Positions 1 through 9,938 are shown, counted from the stretch's first letter. The stretch: 64,000 nt of DNA from Acidovorax facilis (GCF_023913775.1 NZ_JAMXAX010000007.1:39740-103739), one strand, 5' to 3'. Notes: generated by a model not told the origin, from the sequence alone. Program-made: numbers and translations.

Positions 1-767
1 GCTGCGTCTGGCAGCTTCAGTTCCCGCACAGTAGGAACCGAGGGCAGGGCGCGGGCGCGCTCGTTGCCTGCAATGGCCAGTGCGCGCAGCTTGCCTGAGC
101 GCACATGCGGTGCGGCACTGGCTACGGTGTCGATGGCCATCTGGATCTCACCGCCGATCAACCCCATCATGGCCTGTGCGCTGCCCCGGTAGGGCACGTC
201 CTGCAGGCGCACGCCAGCGGCCTGCTCCAACAGTGCGCCGACCAGGTGGGGGGCCGAACCGGAGCCGAAAGTGGCGTAGTTGATAGTTTTGGGCGCGGCC
301 TTTGCGGCGGCCAGCAGGGCGGCGAAGTCCTTGTGGGGCGAACTGGCGCTGACCACGATCACCAGCGGTGCGCGGGCAACGATGGCCACAGGCGCCAAGT
401 CCTTGAGCGGGTCGTACGGCAGCTTGGGCCGCAGCGCAGCGTTAACGGTGTAGCTGGTGGAGCCCGACACCAGCAGGGTATAGCCGTCGGGCTCGGCCTT
501 GACCACGCTGTCGGTGCCAATGATGGTGGAGGCGCCGGGCTTGTTGTCGATGACCACGGGTTTGCCCAGGCGCGTGGACAGCTTTTGGCCCAGCGCGCGG
601 GCTACGGCGTCGGTGCCGCCACCGGGTGGGAAGGGCGCGACCAGGCGCACAGTGCGCTGGGGCCACGCCTCCGAGGGCGCAGCCGTCTGGGCAAGGGACA
701 GGGTGCTGGCGCTGGCGAAGGTGGCCAGGACGGCGGACAGCAAAGAGACTCGGACAAGGCTTTTCAT
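1..767 (-). CDS. Bug/TctC-family periplasmic solute-binding protein (3' end cut by window edge)
   Basis: About 255 residues are visible and the C-terminus lies outside the window. The chain opens with a Sec signal peptide (MKSLVRVSLLSAVLATFASA...) and then shows the Bug-family pattern: WPQRTVRLVAPFPPGGGTD, VVIDNKPGAS, PDGYTLL and later VPYRGSAQAM. These proteins capture small carboxylates or related metabolites in the periplasm, often for TctAB permeases. No tctA or tctB is visible here. It is divergent from a LysR-type gene with about 180 bp between the two starts, a common arrangement in Comamonadaceae in which the regulator controls the Bug gene. The substrate cannot be read from the sequence. 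Confidence 0.9.
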   Translation of the reverse strand, partial: MKSLVRVSLLSAVLATFASASTLSLAQTAAPSEAWPQRTVRLVAPFPPGGGTDAVARALGQKLSTRLGKPVVIDNKPGASTIIGTDSVVKAEPDGYTLLVSGSTSYTVNAALRPKLPYDPLKDLAPVAIVARAPLVIVVSASSPHKDFAALLAAAKAAPKTINYATFGSGSAPHLVGALLEQAAGVRLQDVPYRGSAQAMMGLIGGEIQMAIDTVASAAPHVRSGKLRALAIAGNERARALPSVPTVRELKLPDA

Positions 768-945
768 GCAGGCTCCAGAGGTTGATGCGTGGGGTGTTGG
801 TAGCACTGCCGCAAAGGCGATCGCGCTGATATCCACAGCCATGGGTGAATTGGAGCCTTAAACCATGCAAGATGGGAGCCGGTTTACCATTGCTCTGGAT
901 AGAGATTTGGCAACTGAGCGTTGCCTTTTGGTTAGTAGGTACACG

Positions 946-1905
946 ATGCCCATTTCACTGCTCAGCCTGCCCTTGCGTTACTTTCTGGAGGTGGCGCGCA
1001 CCGGCTCTGTCAATCAGGCGGCGCAGCGCCTGTACGTGGCTGCATCGGCAGTGAGCCGCCAGTTGGGCAAGCTGGAAGACAGCCTGGGCGTGACGCTGTT
1101 CGAACGCCAGGCACGTGGCATGGCGCTGACTGAAGCGGGCACCCGGCTGCTGGCCCATGCCACGGCACACGATGCGCAGGCCACAGAATTGGTCGAGCAA
1201 CTGCAAGGGCTGTCGGCCCAGCAGGCTTTGCGTGTACGGGTGGCCTGCACCGAAGGCTTTGCCGCGAGCTTCATGCCGCTGGTGATGTCGGCGTTCCGGC
1301 AGACGCACCCACAGGTGCAGCTGCAGTTGCTGGTGCACGTGCCGCAGGAAGTGTCGGCCCTGGTGCAGCGCGGAGACGTCGATCTGGCGCTGAAGTACAG
1401 CGTGGCGCCCGAGAAAGGTTTGCAGGTGCTGCATTCCGCCATTGCTCCGATCTACGCCATCATGCCCGCGCAGCACCCGCTGGCCCGTCAGCGCAGCGTG
1501 AGTGTGGCCGATGTGGTGCGTTATCCGCTGCTGCTGGGTGCGGGCGACACCACCGGGCGGCAGCTGTTTGACCTGAGCTGTGCAGTCCAGGGCCTGCGTT
1601 ACATGCCTGCGGTGGAGAGCAATTTTTCGTCGGCGCTGCTGCCGCTGCTGGGCGGGCAGGACGTGGTGCTGGCCAGCTACCTCACGGCGTCGCGCTGGGT
1701 GGAGGCGGGCCTGCTGGCCGCCCGGCCGTTTGATGAGGTGCAACTGCAGCAGCGGCGTCTGCAGGTGCTGGCTGTGGAGGGGCGAGTGCCGTCGGCGCTG
1801 GTGCAGCAGTTCACGCAGGCGCTGGTGGCTGCCATTGAGCAGTACGGCAAGCGCAAGGTGGGGCGGCGCAAGACGACATCAGCGAGGGTGATCGAGGTGC
1901 CTTGA
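946..1905 (+). CDS. LysR-family transcriptional regulator
   Basis: A 319-residue protein with an N-terminal winged helix-turn-helix (LPLRYFLEVARTGSVNQAAQRLYVAASAVSRQ..., residues about 7-65) and a LysR substrate-binding domain from about residue 95. I chose the ATG at 946 because it gives normal family length and puts the HTH at the N-terminus. An in-frame ATG at 865 would add 27 residues that do not look like LysR sequence. It is divergent from the Bug-type binding protein, so it probably regulates that gene and itself from the shared 768-945 intergenic region. The inducer is unknown. Confidence 0.9.
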   Translation: MPISLLSLPLRYFLEVARTGSVNQAAQRLYVAASAVSRQLGKLEDSLGVTLFERQARGMALTEAGTRLLAHATAHDAQATELVEQLQGLSAQQALRVRVACTEGFAASFMPLVMSAFRQTHPQVQLQLLVHVPQEVSALVQRGDVDLALKYSVAPEKGLQVLHSAIAPIYAIMPAQHPLARQRSVSVADVVRYPLLLGAGDTTGRQLFDLSCAVQGLRYMPAVESNFSSALLPLLGGQDVVLASYLTASRWVEAGLLAARPFDEVQLQQRRLQVLAVEGRVPSALVQQFTQALVAAIEQYGKRKVGRRKTTSARVIEVP

Positions 1906-1975
1906 TTCGGGCTGCCTGCCGTTCGCAGTGGGGGCTCGCAACTGGATACCATTCGTTCCCTACCCAGATTGCACC

Positions 1976-2467
1976 ATGGCCAAGAAAGAACACGTCTCCG
2001 AGACCCAAGCCACCCAGTTGCTCAAGGCGAACAAGGTGGCATTCACTGAGCACCCCTACGAATACCTGGAGCACGGTGGCGCCATGCACAGCGCCGAGGT
2101 GCTAGGCCTCGACCCCTTCACGGTGGTCAAAACCCTGGTCATGCAGGACCAGGATGCCAAGCCCTTGCTGGTGCTGATGCATGGCAATCGCAAGGTCTCC
2201 ACCAAAAACCTCGCGCGCCAGATCGGCGCCAAGTCGGTCGAGCCGTGCGCGCCGGAGGTCGCCAACCGCCACAGCGGCTATCTGGTGGGCGGCACGTCGC
2301 CCTTTGGCACGCGGCGCGCCATGCCGGTGTACATCGAAGAAACCATCCTCGCGCTGCCGCGCATTGCCATTAATGGCGGGCGCCGGGGCTTTTTAGTGCA
2401 GATCGATCCGCAGGTGTGCGTGCAGTTGCTGGGTGCTAAACCGGTGCACTGCGCGCTGGCAGAATAG
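1976..2467 (+). CDS. ybaK: YbaK-type Cys-tRNA(Pro) deacylase
   Basis: A 163-residue protein matching the length of E. coli YbaK, which hydrolyses Cys mischarged on tRNA(Pro). Family hallmarks are visible: the lysine in VVKTLVMQ (about residue 52, equivalent to the essential YbaK lysine) and the YLVGGTSPFGTRRAMP segment. The ATG at 1976 is preferred over an upstream in-frame start at 1928 because homologous sequence begins with MAKKEHVSETQA. It lies 48 bp upstream of plsY on the same strand, so the two may be co-transcribed, with no evident functional link. Confidence 0.93.
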   Translation: MAKKEHVSETQATQLLKANKVAFTEHPYEYLEHGGAMHSAEVLGLDPFTVVKTLVMQDQDAKPLLVLMHGNRKVSTKNLARQIGAKSVEPCAPEVANRHSGYLVGGTSPFGTRRAMPVYIEETILALPRIAINGGRRGFLVQIDPQVCVQLLGAKPVHCALAE

Positions 2468-2515
2468 GCCGCCACGGCAGACCGTCCGCCGTCCCCCGAT
2501 TTTTGAGGAGTTGCC

Positions 2516-3181
2516 TTGACCGCCGTGTATCCCATCCTTGCCGCTGTGGCCGCCTACTTGCTGGGCTCGCTGTCGTTCGCCGTCATCGTGACGCGTGTGA
2601 TGGGGCTGAGCGACCCGCGCACCTATGGCAGCAAGAACCCCGGTGCCACCAACGTGCTGCGCTCGGGCTCCAAGGCCGCAGCCATCGTCACACTGCTGTT
2701 GGACGCCATGAAGGGCTGGCTGCCTGTGGCGTTGGTGATGTGGTTTGGTCAGCCCTACGGGCTGGACGACGGCACGGTCGCCATGGTGGGGCTGGCGGCG
2801 TTTCTGGGCCACCTGTGGCCTGTGTTCTTCCGATTTGAAGGGGGCAAGGGCGTTGCCACTGCGCTGGGCGTGCTGTTGGGCATCAGCGTCTGGCTGGGGC
2901 TGGCCACGGCTGCGACCTGGCTCATCATCGCGTTTTTCTTCCGCTACTCGTCCCTGGCCTCGCTGGTGGCTGCCGCCTTTGCGCCGGTGTATTACCTGCT
3001 GGTGGATGGGGTGGTGTGGTATGCCGAGGGCACGATTGCGGGCTCCATCATCGTGATGGCCATGCTGCTGGCCTGGCGCCACAAGGAGAACATCCAGCGC
3101 CTGATCGAAGGCAAGGAGTCGCGACTGGGCAGCAAAAAGGCCAAGCCTAACGCCGAGGGTGCAGGCAAGTCGGCAAAGTAA
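2516..3181 (+). CDS. plsY: Glycerol-3-phosphate acyltransferase PlsY
   Basis: A 221-residue integral membrane enzyme that transfers the acyl group from acyl-phosphate to glycerol-3-phosphate, the first step of phospholipid synthesis. PlsY motifs are present: GSLSFAVIVTRVMG, KNPGATNVLR (glycerol-3-phosphate loop) and FEGGKGVATALG. There are about five hydrophobic segments. The start is a TTG at 2516 with a strong GAGGAG ribosome binding site at 2505-2510, and no in-frame ATG precedes the first membrane helix. The last 20 or so residues are a Lys-rich cytoplasmic tail. The gene converges on the HD-GYP-like gene. Confidence 0.95.
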   Translation: MTAVYPILAAVAAYLLGSLSFAVIVTRVMGLSDPRTYGSKNPGATNVLRSGSKAAAIVTLLLDAMKGWLPVALVMWFGQPYGLDDGTVAMVGLAAFLGHLWPVFFRFEGGKGVATALGVLLGISVWLGLATAATWLIIAFFFRYSSLASLVAAAFAPVYYLLVDGVVWYAEGTIAGSIIVMAMLLAWRHKENIQRLIEGKESRLGSKKAKPNAEGAGKSAK

Positions 3182-3252
3182 ACGCAGGGGAAGGCACGCC
3201 GCGCTGACTGCGGTGCACGTGCCGTCTGCTCAGCTTCTTGTACGGACAGGTT

Positions 3253-4275
3253 CTACAGCGAACCTGGCCCTGAAATCAGCCCCCGGAGCCCGGCGCTGTG
3301 CTGGGCGGCATAAAGGCCCAGGCGCACCATGGTGCGGTGGTTGAGCTCCAGGCTTACGGCCGATCGGGCCAGGGCGGATTGGATGCGGGGTTTTCCGGTG
3401 GCCGTCTGGTACAGGCTGGGCTGCGCGTGGTGGGTACCGGTGCGGTCCAGAAGGCTGGCAACCAGCGGATGATTGGCTTTTTCGCTGCGGCGCAGCACGA
3501 TGGCGGTCTCGCCGTTGTCGAGCTTCACAAAAGTCCCTGGCGGGCACAGGCCGATCGAGCGCACCAGGGTGTAGCTCACCTCATCGCGCTGGTCGATCTC
3601 CTGCCCGACGATGGCGCGTACCGAGTCGGTGGCACTGCGGCCTGCACGGGACTTGCGTGGGCTGATCATGGCTGCATAGCGGTCGATGGTGCCCAGGACG
3701 CGTGTGAGCCGGTCCACGGGGTCCTGGTTGGCCAGCGGCACACGGTCGGCCACGGTGGCATGGTGTTGTCCCACCACGTCCAGCCAGAGCGCATCGTTGA
3801 TGAACAGGCGCTCCAGCAGCATCATGCTTTCTTCCGGGTGGCTCTTGATGGCCTCTTGTTGGACCGGTGTCGGGCGTTCACGCTGTTCGGCCAGCTCATC
3901 CTGCAGGGCCGTCATGCCGATGTTCATGGTGAGGGCCGCGCGCACCAGGCTGTCGCGCTCGCGTGGTGCCAGCTGCAGTTCGTGCGCCATGATGTGGCAC
4001 AAGGTGCCGCACACCAGCGCATGGGAGGCGCTATAGCCCACGGTGGATGTGGACGCCAGCTGGAACATCAGGTACAGCGCTGCGTCGATGTCGTGCGCCA
4101 CCAGGTCCTGCATCCAGCTATCGAACTGGCGCACCTTGGCGGCAAAATCCTGTACCTGCAGAGGTCGCGACAGCAGCACCGACAGCGCTGATTCCAGGTC
4201 TGACCACAGGCCCAGCAAGTCCTCGTACTCGCCTTCGGCGTGGTGGGGGGTGCCGGTGGAGTGGTGGGCAGACAT
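3253..4275 (-). CDS. Degenerate HD-GYP-domain protein
   Basis: A 340-residue protein whose central part (residues about 75-240) follows the HD-GYP cyclic-di-GMP phosphodiesterase fold in order: SHALVCGTLCHIMAHEL, then AALTMNIGM, KSHPEESMMLLERL, VVGQHHATVADRVP and VLGTIDRYAAM. The segment GLCPPGTFVKLDNGETAIV after it is also typical of HD-GYP C-termini. The metal ligands are badly eroded: the LHDIGK motif reads TMNIGM (residues 116-121), so the HD dyad is MN, and the HHE/GYP region reads HHA...RVP. I infer loss of phosphodiesterase activity, so it may bind ligand or partner only. It ends 23 bp after the retropepsin-like gene upstream on the same strand, a probable two-gene operon. Confidence 0.8.
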   Translation of the reverse strand: MSAHHSTGTPHHAEGEYEDLLGLWSDLESALSVLLSRPLQVQDFAAKVRQFDSWMQDLVAHDIDAALYLMFQLASTSTVGYSASHALVCGTLCHIMAHELQLAPRERDSLVRAALTMNIGMTALQDELAEQRERPTPVQQEAIKSHPEESMMLLERLFINDALWLDVVGQHHATVADRVPLANQDPVDRLTRVLGTIDRYAAMISPRKSRAGRSATDSVRAIVGQEIDQRDEVSYTLVRSIGLCPPGTFVKLDNGETAIVLRRSEKANHPLVASLLDRTGTHHAQPSLYQTATGKPRIQSALARSAVSLELNHRTMVRLGLYAAQHSAGLRGLISGPGSL

Positions 4276-4298
4276 GGTGGTGTGTGCAGCGGCCAGGC

Positions 4299-4946
4299 TC
4301 AGTTGCGCTTTTCCAGCACCATCTGGTCGTTGATGCGGGTCATCTGGAACTCGGTCAGAAAGCTGTTGCCCAGCAGCACGTAAGGCATGGGCTGCGGGGT
4401 GATGATGGCCTCGACCCCGAACACCTCGACATCGCCGATGCGCACTGAGTCCAGCTTCATGCGCCAACCTTGCGCCACACCATTGGCCGTGTTCATGCGC
4501 ACGGGCTGGCCGTTCTGGTAGTTGAGCCCCATGCGCTCAGCATCCTGCCGCCCGATGGCCACGGTGGAAGCACCGGTGTCCACCATGTACTGCATCACAC
4601 GCCCGTTGATGGTGCCGCTGTTGATGAAATGCCCACGGCTGTCGGCCATCAATACGACGCGCTTGCCGCTTCCGCCACGGGCGCCAACGCTCACCGGGGC
4701 CTCGCCCAGCCGCAGCACGCGTCGCGTGCCATTGACTTCGATGGTGGCTTCTTCTTTGGTGACGGTAATGACCTTGACGCCCTGGTACTCATCCCCAGCA
4801 CCCACCGCCTTGGGTGGGTTGGCATCCACCACCAGCAAGGCCTTGCTGCCCAGCATGCCCGCCAGCGCCACCGCCTGCGCATGGGCCCAGGACGGAGCCA
4901 AGCACAGAGTAACCATCGCGGCCAGTGCAAAGGAGTGGATCGTCAT
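4299..4946 (-). CDS. Periplasmic retropepsin-like aspartic protease (clan AA, TIGR02281-like)
   Basis: A 215-residue protein with a signal peptide (MTIHSFALAAMVTLCLAPSWAHA) and a single retropepsin-type catalytic motif, VDTGAST, at residues about 122-128, then ADGRQ-like and LLGNSFLTEF segments typical of the family. Such proteins act as homodimers, each giving one aspartate. The gene lies directly upstream of the degenerate HD-GYP gene with a short gap. The start at 4946 is chosen because it begins the signal peptide; the upstream in-frame extension runs through a dispersed intergenic repeat. The target protein is unknown. Confidence 0.85.
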   Translation of the reverse strand: MTIHSFALAAMVTLCLAPSWAHAQAVALAGMLGSKALLVVDANPPKAVGAGDEYQGVKVITVTKEEATIEVNGTRRVLRLGEAPVSVGARGGSGKRVVLMADSRGHFINSGTINGRVMQYMVDTGASTVAIGRQDAERMGLNYQNGQPVRMNTANGVAQGWRMKLDSVRIGDVEVFGVEAIITPQPMPYVLLGNSFLTEFQMTRINDQMVLEKRN

Positions 4947-5040
4947 TCGTTGATAGCGCTGTGCGCCTCCCCCGTACCTCGAAACTGGCGCGGCCCAGGC
5001 GAGGGACGCCAAGCCAGGGCCGCCCCGCAGCGAGGGCGTC

Positions 5041-5081
5041 GTCCCCTTGGAGGGGGAAGGCGCGAAGCGACTCAGGGGGTG
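5041..5081 (+). repeat. Dispersed intergenic repeat R2, copy 1
   Basis: The core GTCCCCTTGGAGGGGGAAGG, CGCGAAGCGACTCAGGGGG recurs, in part reversed, at 32707 and 53034. It lies between the protease start and the yajQ stop. Self-complementary C/G runs predict a hairpin. Confidence 0.7.
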
Positions 5082-5094
5082 CGCCATCTCCATC

Positions 5095-5580
5095 TCAGTC
5101 GCGGAAGTTGTCGAACGACAGGGGAACGTCCGTCACATCCTTGCGGATCAGCGCCATGGCCGCCTGCAGGTCGTCGCGCTTGGCACCCGTCACGCGCACC
5201 TTGTCCTCCTGGATGGCGGCCTGCACCTTGAGCTTGCTTTCCTTCATGAGCTTCTGGATCTTCTTGGCGAGCTCGCTCTCGATGCCGTTGCGCACCTTGA
5301 TGACCTGCTTGACCTTGTCGCCGCCTATCTTCTGCACATCGCCCATGTCCAGAAAACGCACGTCCACGTTGCGCTTGGTGAGCTTGTTGCGCAGTACATC
5401 CTCGATCTGGGTGAGCTGAAAGTCGGCGTCGCCGATCAGCGTGATGTCCTTGTCTTTGATCTCGATGCTGGCCGATGTGCCCTTGAAGTCGAAACGGGTG
5501 GCGATTTCCTTGGCGGTGTTCTCGACGGCGTTTTTCACTTCAACCAGGTTGGCTTCACAGACGGTGTCAAAAGATGGCAT
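5095..5580 (-). CDS. yajQ: YajQ-family nucleotide-binding protein (UPF0234)
   Basis: A 161-residue protein beginning [22 protein letters not shown], the invariant YajQ start, and containing TRFDFKGT and the two-fold ferredoxin-like domains of the family. Some YajQ homologues (for example in Xanthomonas) bind cyclic-di-GMP and modulate gene expression; whether this one does is not visible. Full family length. It is divergent from murB, with the two starts about 75 bp apart. Confidence 0.95.
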   Translation of the reverse strand: MPSFDTVCEANLVEVKNAVENTAKEIATRFDFKGTSASIEIKDKDITLIGDADFQLTQIEDVLRNKLTKRNVDVRFLDMGDVQKIGGDKVKQVIKVRNGIESELAKKIQKLMKESKLKVQAAIQEDKVRVTGAKRDDLQAAMALIRKDVTDVPLSFDNFRD

Positions 5581-5654
5581 GGATGGCTCTCAATCTCAGG
5601 GAAAACAGCTACAGATCGCGGGGGCCCGAAAGGACGGGTGCGACAATCGGGCCA

Positions 5655-6728
5655 ATGGTAGTCGAGAAAAACGCCCCTTTGCAGCCCTGGAACACCTTTG
5701 GCATTGCTGCGCGTGCCCAAACCCTGGTGCGTGTGCGCTCCGTGTCGGATCTGAAGGCCGTTCTGGCCGATATGGAGCTGGCCCCCGCAGCCAAGTTTGT
5801 GCTGGGCGGTGGCAGCAACATCATCCTGACCGGCGATGTGAAATCTATCGTGCTCAAGATGGAGATCAAGGGGCTGCGCTTGGTGGAGGAAACCCCCAAG
5901 GCCTGGATCGTGGAGGCGGGTGCGGGTGAGGTCTGGCACGATGCTGTGGCCTGGACGCTGGCACACGGGTTCCCGGGGCTGGAAAATCTGGCGCTCATCC
6001 CGGGCACGGTGGGCGCCTCGCCCGTGCAGAACATCGGTGCCTATGGCGTGGAGCTGCAGGATCGGTTTGAATCGCTCGACGCCCTCGATCTGGCCACCGG
6101 CCAGTCGTTCAGCCTGGATGCTGCGCAATGCGGCTTTGGCTACCGCGACTCCGTCTTCAAGCATGCGCCGTCTGAAGCACCCGACGGCAGCGGGATGCCG
6201 CGCGGCATGGGCCTGGCGGGGCGCGCGGTCATCACCCATGTGCGGTTTCGGCTGCCCAAGCCCTGGAAGCCCGTGCTGGGCTACCTCGATCTGGAGCGCC
6301 GCCGCGCCGAGGCGGGCGTGGAGCACCCCAGTGCCCAGCAGATTTTTGACTGGATCTGCGACATTCGCCGCGCCAAGCTGCCCGACCCTGCCGTGGTGGG
6401 CAACGCAGGCAGCTTCTTCAAGAACCCCACGGTGTCGCCCGACCAGTGCGCCGACATCATCGCGCGCGAGCCCAAGATCGTGCATTACCCCATGCCCGAC
6501 GGCAGCATCAAGCTGGCGGCGGGCTGGCTGATTGATGCCTGCGGCTGGAAGGGCAAGTCCATCGGCAAGGCGGGGGTGTACGAAAAGCAGGCCTTGGTGC
6601 TGGTCAACAGGGGGCACGGCGCCGACAGCGTGACGGGCGGCGAGGTGATGACCCTGGCCAAGGCCATCCAGACCAGCGTGTACGAGCGCTTTGGCATCCG
6701 GCTGGAGCCCGAGCCGGTGGTGGTTTAG
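5655..6728 (+). CDS. murB: UDP-N-acetylenolpyruvoylglucosamine reductase MurB
   Basis: A 357-residue FAD enzyme reducing UDP-GlcNAc-enolpyruvate to UDP-MurNAc in peptidoglycan synthesis. Visible landmarks are the N-terminal NTFGIAARA, the FAD-binding LGGGSNIILTGD, IPGTVGASPVQNIGAYGVEL, CGFGYRDSVFK (the tyrosine loop of type I MurB) and GNAGSFFKNP with the catalytic serine. I chose ATG 5655 since the sequence before it in the longer frame is antisense to the yajQ promoter region and lacks similarity. It ends at a strong hairpin terminator. Confidence 0.96.
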   Translation: MVVEKNAPLQPWNTFGIAARAQTLVRVRSVSDLKAVLADMELAPAAKFVLGGGSNIILTGDVKSIVLKMEIKGLRLVEETPKAWIVEAGAGEVWHDAVAWTLAHGFPGLENLALIPGTVGASPVQNIGAYGVELQDRFESLDALDLATGQSFSLDAAQCGFGYRDSVFKHAPSEAPDGSGMPRGMGLAGRAVITHVRFRLPKPWKPVLGYLDLERRRAEAGVEHPSAQQIFDWICDIRRAKLPDPAVVGNAGSFFKNPTVSPDQCADIIAREPKIVHYPMPDGSIKLAAGWLIDACGWKGKSIGKAGVYEKQALVLVNRGHGADSVTGGEVMTLAKAIQTSVYERFGIRLEPEPVVV

Positions 6729-6750
6729 ACCAGCAGCCAACCTTCTCCAC

Positions 6751-6785
6751 AAAGAAAAAAGCCACCGTTTCCGGTGGCTTTGCTC
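6751..6785. terminator. Bidirectional rho-independent terminator between murB and argG
   Basis: The stem AGCCACCG / CGGTGGCT with a TTTC loop is preceded by an A-rich run, so the minus-strand read gives a long U tract. It suits argG on the minus strand and murB on the plus strand. Confidence 0.85.
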
Positions 6786-6794
6786 ATATATATG

Positions 6795-6832
6795 TAGCTG
6801 CTAGCGCTTGATGGGTAAGCGCTAGAGCCATT
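6795..6832. repeat. Dispersed palindromic repeat R1, copy a
   Basis: CTAGCGCTT, GATGGG, TAAGCGCTAG forms an imperfect palindrome, flanked by AGCTG on one side and AGCCATTTTGACCC on the other. It is the same family as copies near 8220, 28500, 36370, 40085, 48500, 52140 and 56240. Confidence 0.85.
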
Positions 6833-6857
6833 TTGACCCATATTCTGGGTCCAAGGT

Positions 6858-8262
<1,405 letters not shown>

Positions 8263-8279
8263 AAATTTCGGCCGTCAGA

Positions 8280-8597
8280 TCAACCGAAATGGCAGATGTA
8301 GTGATAGGCCTCGGTCACGCGGATGTCGAACTTGGAGTTGCCGGGCACGCTGAATTTGTCGCCCGCCGCAGACTTGACCCAGGCGTCGGTGCCGTCGAGC
8401 TTGTATTCGCAGGACCCTGCCACGCATTCCATGATCTCGGGCGCGCCGGTGTTGAAGGTCAGCGTTGCGGGCAACACCACGCCCACCGACTTCTTGGTGC
8501 CGTCGGCAAACGTGATGCCGTGGCTCACGCACTTGCCGTCAAAGTACACATTGGCCTGGGTGGTGACGGACACGCCGTCAATTTTTTCGGTGGTCAT
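8280..8597 (-). CDS. ppnP: Pyrimidine/purine nucleoside phosphorylase PpnP (DUF1255)
   Basis: A 105-residue single-domain cupin matching E. coli PpnP (YaiE), which phosphorolyses a broad range of nucleosides. The segments ANVYFDGKCVSHGITFADG, TFNTGAPEIMECVAGSCEY and FDIRVTEAYHYICHF are characteristic. The ATG at 8597 is preferred to one 30 bases upstream because homologues start close to this position. It reads in the same direction as argG and is separated from it by R1 copy b. Confidence 0.93.
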   Translation of the reverse strand: MTTEKIDGVSVTTQANVYFDGKCVSHGITFADGTKKSVGVVLPATLTFNTGAPEIMECVAGSCEYKLDGTDAWVKSAAGDKFSVPGNSKFDIRVTEAYHYICHFG

Positions 8598-8698
8598 GGG
8601 TGCGCTGGATAAGGTAGAGGGAAACACGGGATTTTAGGGCAGGGGGCGGGGAGCGCCGCCAAAGCGGGCCTCTGAAAAATCCCCATCAGCCGTTGGGC

Positions 8699-8728
8699 GC
8701 AAAAAAAAGAGCCCCGAAGGGCTCTTGG
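8699..8728 (-). terminator. Rho-independent terminator of the glycine-zipper gene
   Basis: On the minus strand the stem AAGAGCCC / GGGCTCTT with a TTCG tetraloop is followed by a run of eight T. It lies about 20 bases after the stop of the gene at 8749. Confidence 0.88.
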
Positions 8729-8748
8729 TGATGCTGGCATGCCGAGGC

Positions 8749-9405
8749 TTAGCGCCAGTAGGGGTTGCGGTGGTGCGGGTAATGAGGACGGCTGTCGTAG
8801 CCGTACTCGATCACCGTGACGGGCGGCGTCACATAAGTGGGTTGCTGCTGGTACACCGGTTGCGCAGGGTAGGTGGAGGTCACCACGCCCGGCTGGCTGT
8901 ACACACCTTGTGAGGCGTAAGGATCAGGCTGGGTGGAATAGGTCTGGCCTGCAGGCTGCACGCTCAGCGGGATCCAGCGCCCTGGATCGTTCTGGGTGCG
9001 GGTGGTGTACTGGCGCCCTGCATATTCATACACCACGTCGTAGCCCACTGTGCGATTCTCGTAATACGTCTCGGTCGTGCAGCGCTGTACGTTCTGGTAC
9101 TGCGGCTGGCCACCTTCGATCTGGTTGCCAATCACGGCGCCACCGATCAGGCCAATGGCTGTGGCGGCGGCGCGGCCACTGCCTTTGCCAATGGCGTTGC
9201 CGGCTGCGCCACCCGCAATTGCGCCCATCACGGCGCCTGCTCCGGTGGTGCGGTTACCGCTATAGACGGTCTCGTTGCCACACACCTGCTGCGGCGTCGC
9301 GACCTGCTGGACGATGGGGGTGGCCGAGAGCACGCGGCCCTGTTCCTGGGCGTTGGCCATGGTGGCGATGGCTGCCATGGCGGAAAAAATGACGATCTTT
9401 TTCAT
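8749..9405 (-). CDS. Glycine-zipper 2TM-domain envelope protein
   Basis: A 218-residue secreted protein: signal peptide MKKIVIFSAMAAIATMANA, then a glycine-zipper segment (residues about 54-90: GAVMGAIAGGAAGNAIGKGSG...) typical of Rick17kDa/SlyB-like outer-membrane proteins, then a Tyr/Gln/Pro-rich C-terminus with a basic His/Arg end. There is no lipobox cysteine at the cleavage site, so it is probably not a lipoprotein. A clear AAAGGAG ribosome binding site precedes ATG 9405, and a TTCG hairpin terminator follows. Its role is likely envelope structure or stress; this is inference. Confidence 0.85.
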   Translation of the reverse strand: MKKIVIFSAMAAIATMANAQEQGRVLSATPIVQQVATPQQVCGNETVYSGNRTTGAGAVMGAIAGGAAGNAIGKGSGRAAATAIGLIGGAVIGNQIEGGQPQYQNVQRCTTETYYENRTVGYDVVYEYAGRQYTTRTQNDPGRWIPLSVQPAGQTYSTQPDPYASQGVYSQPGVVTSTYPAQPVYQQQPTYVTPPVTVIEYGYDSRPHYPHHRNPYWR

Positions 9406-9551
9406 GGAGAAACTCCTTTCGGGTCGGTACATAACGCACCAGACTGCAGAAAAGTTTAGGCCCGCACGGTCAATTCAGGGCCTGCCCGCCGTAAATCTGC
9501 GTAAAGATTTGTGCAATTTCTCCGGTCCTGGCGATTGATTCACGTGCCGGT

Positions 9552-9938
9552 TCAGGTGCCTGCAGCCCGTCCCAACCACATCTGCCATTGGTCGGGAGCA
9601 AAACCCACGGAAATGTGCACCTGGCCACCGTGCTGCCACTCCACCACCGGGCGTTTGATGACGCTAGGTTGGGCCTGCATCAGGGCGCTGGCGGTATCGT
9701 CGTTGGTGACAGCTGCCTGGGCTTGCGCGTCCAGCTTTCGCCATGTGGTCCCCTGCCGATTGACCAGTTTTTGCCAGCCTGCTGCCGCCATCCAGTCGGG
9801 CAGGCGGTGGGCGGGCACCCCTTGTTTCTTGAAGTCGTGAAACTGGTAGTCCACGCCGTGTTCAGTCAACCAGGTGCGGGATTTCTTGACGGTGTCGCAG
9901 TTGGGTATGCCGTAAACGGTGATGAGTGAGGTTGTCAT
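9552..9938 (-). CDS. ArsC/Spx-family thioredoxin-fold reductase (YffB-like)
   Basis: A 128-residue protein with the family start ITVYGIPNCDTVKKSRTWL (one active-site cysteine), then VDYQFHDFKKQGVP and later KRPVVEW, where the conserved Arg-Pro lies. It matches the YffB branch of the ArsC-like group, thought to be glutathione-dependent thiol reductases rather than arsenate reductases. Start at 9938; two in-frame ATGs a few codons upstream are possible. It is divergent from folC with only about 48 bases between starts. Confidence 0.88.
   Translation of the reverse strand: MTTSLITVYGIPNCDTVKKSRTWLTEHGVDYQFHDFKKQGVPAHRLPDWMAAAGWQKLVNRQGTTWRKLDAQAQAAVTNDDTASALMQAQPSVIKRPVVEWQHGGQVHISVGFAPDQWQMWLGRAAGT

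Noticed and set aside
9552..9938. Arsenate reductase
   Set aside because: Only one active-site cysteine is visible and there are no ars genes nearby. The YffB-like branch fits better.
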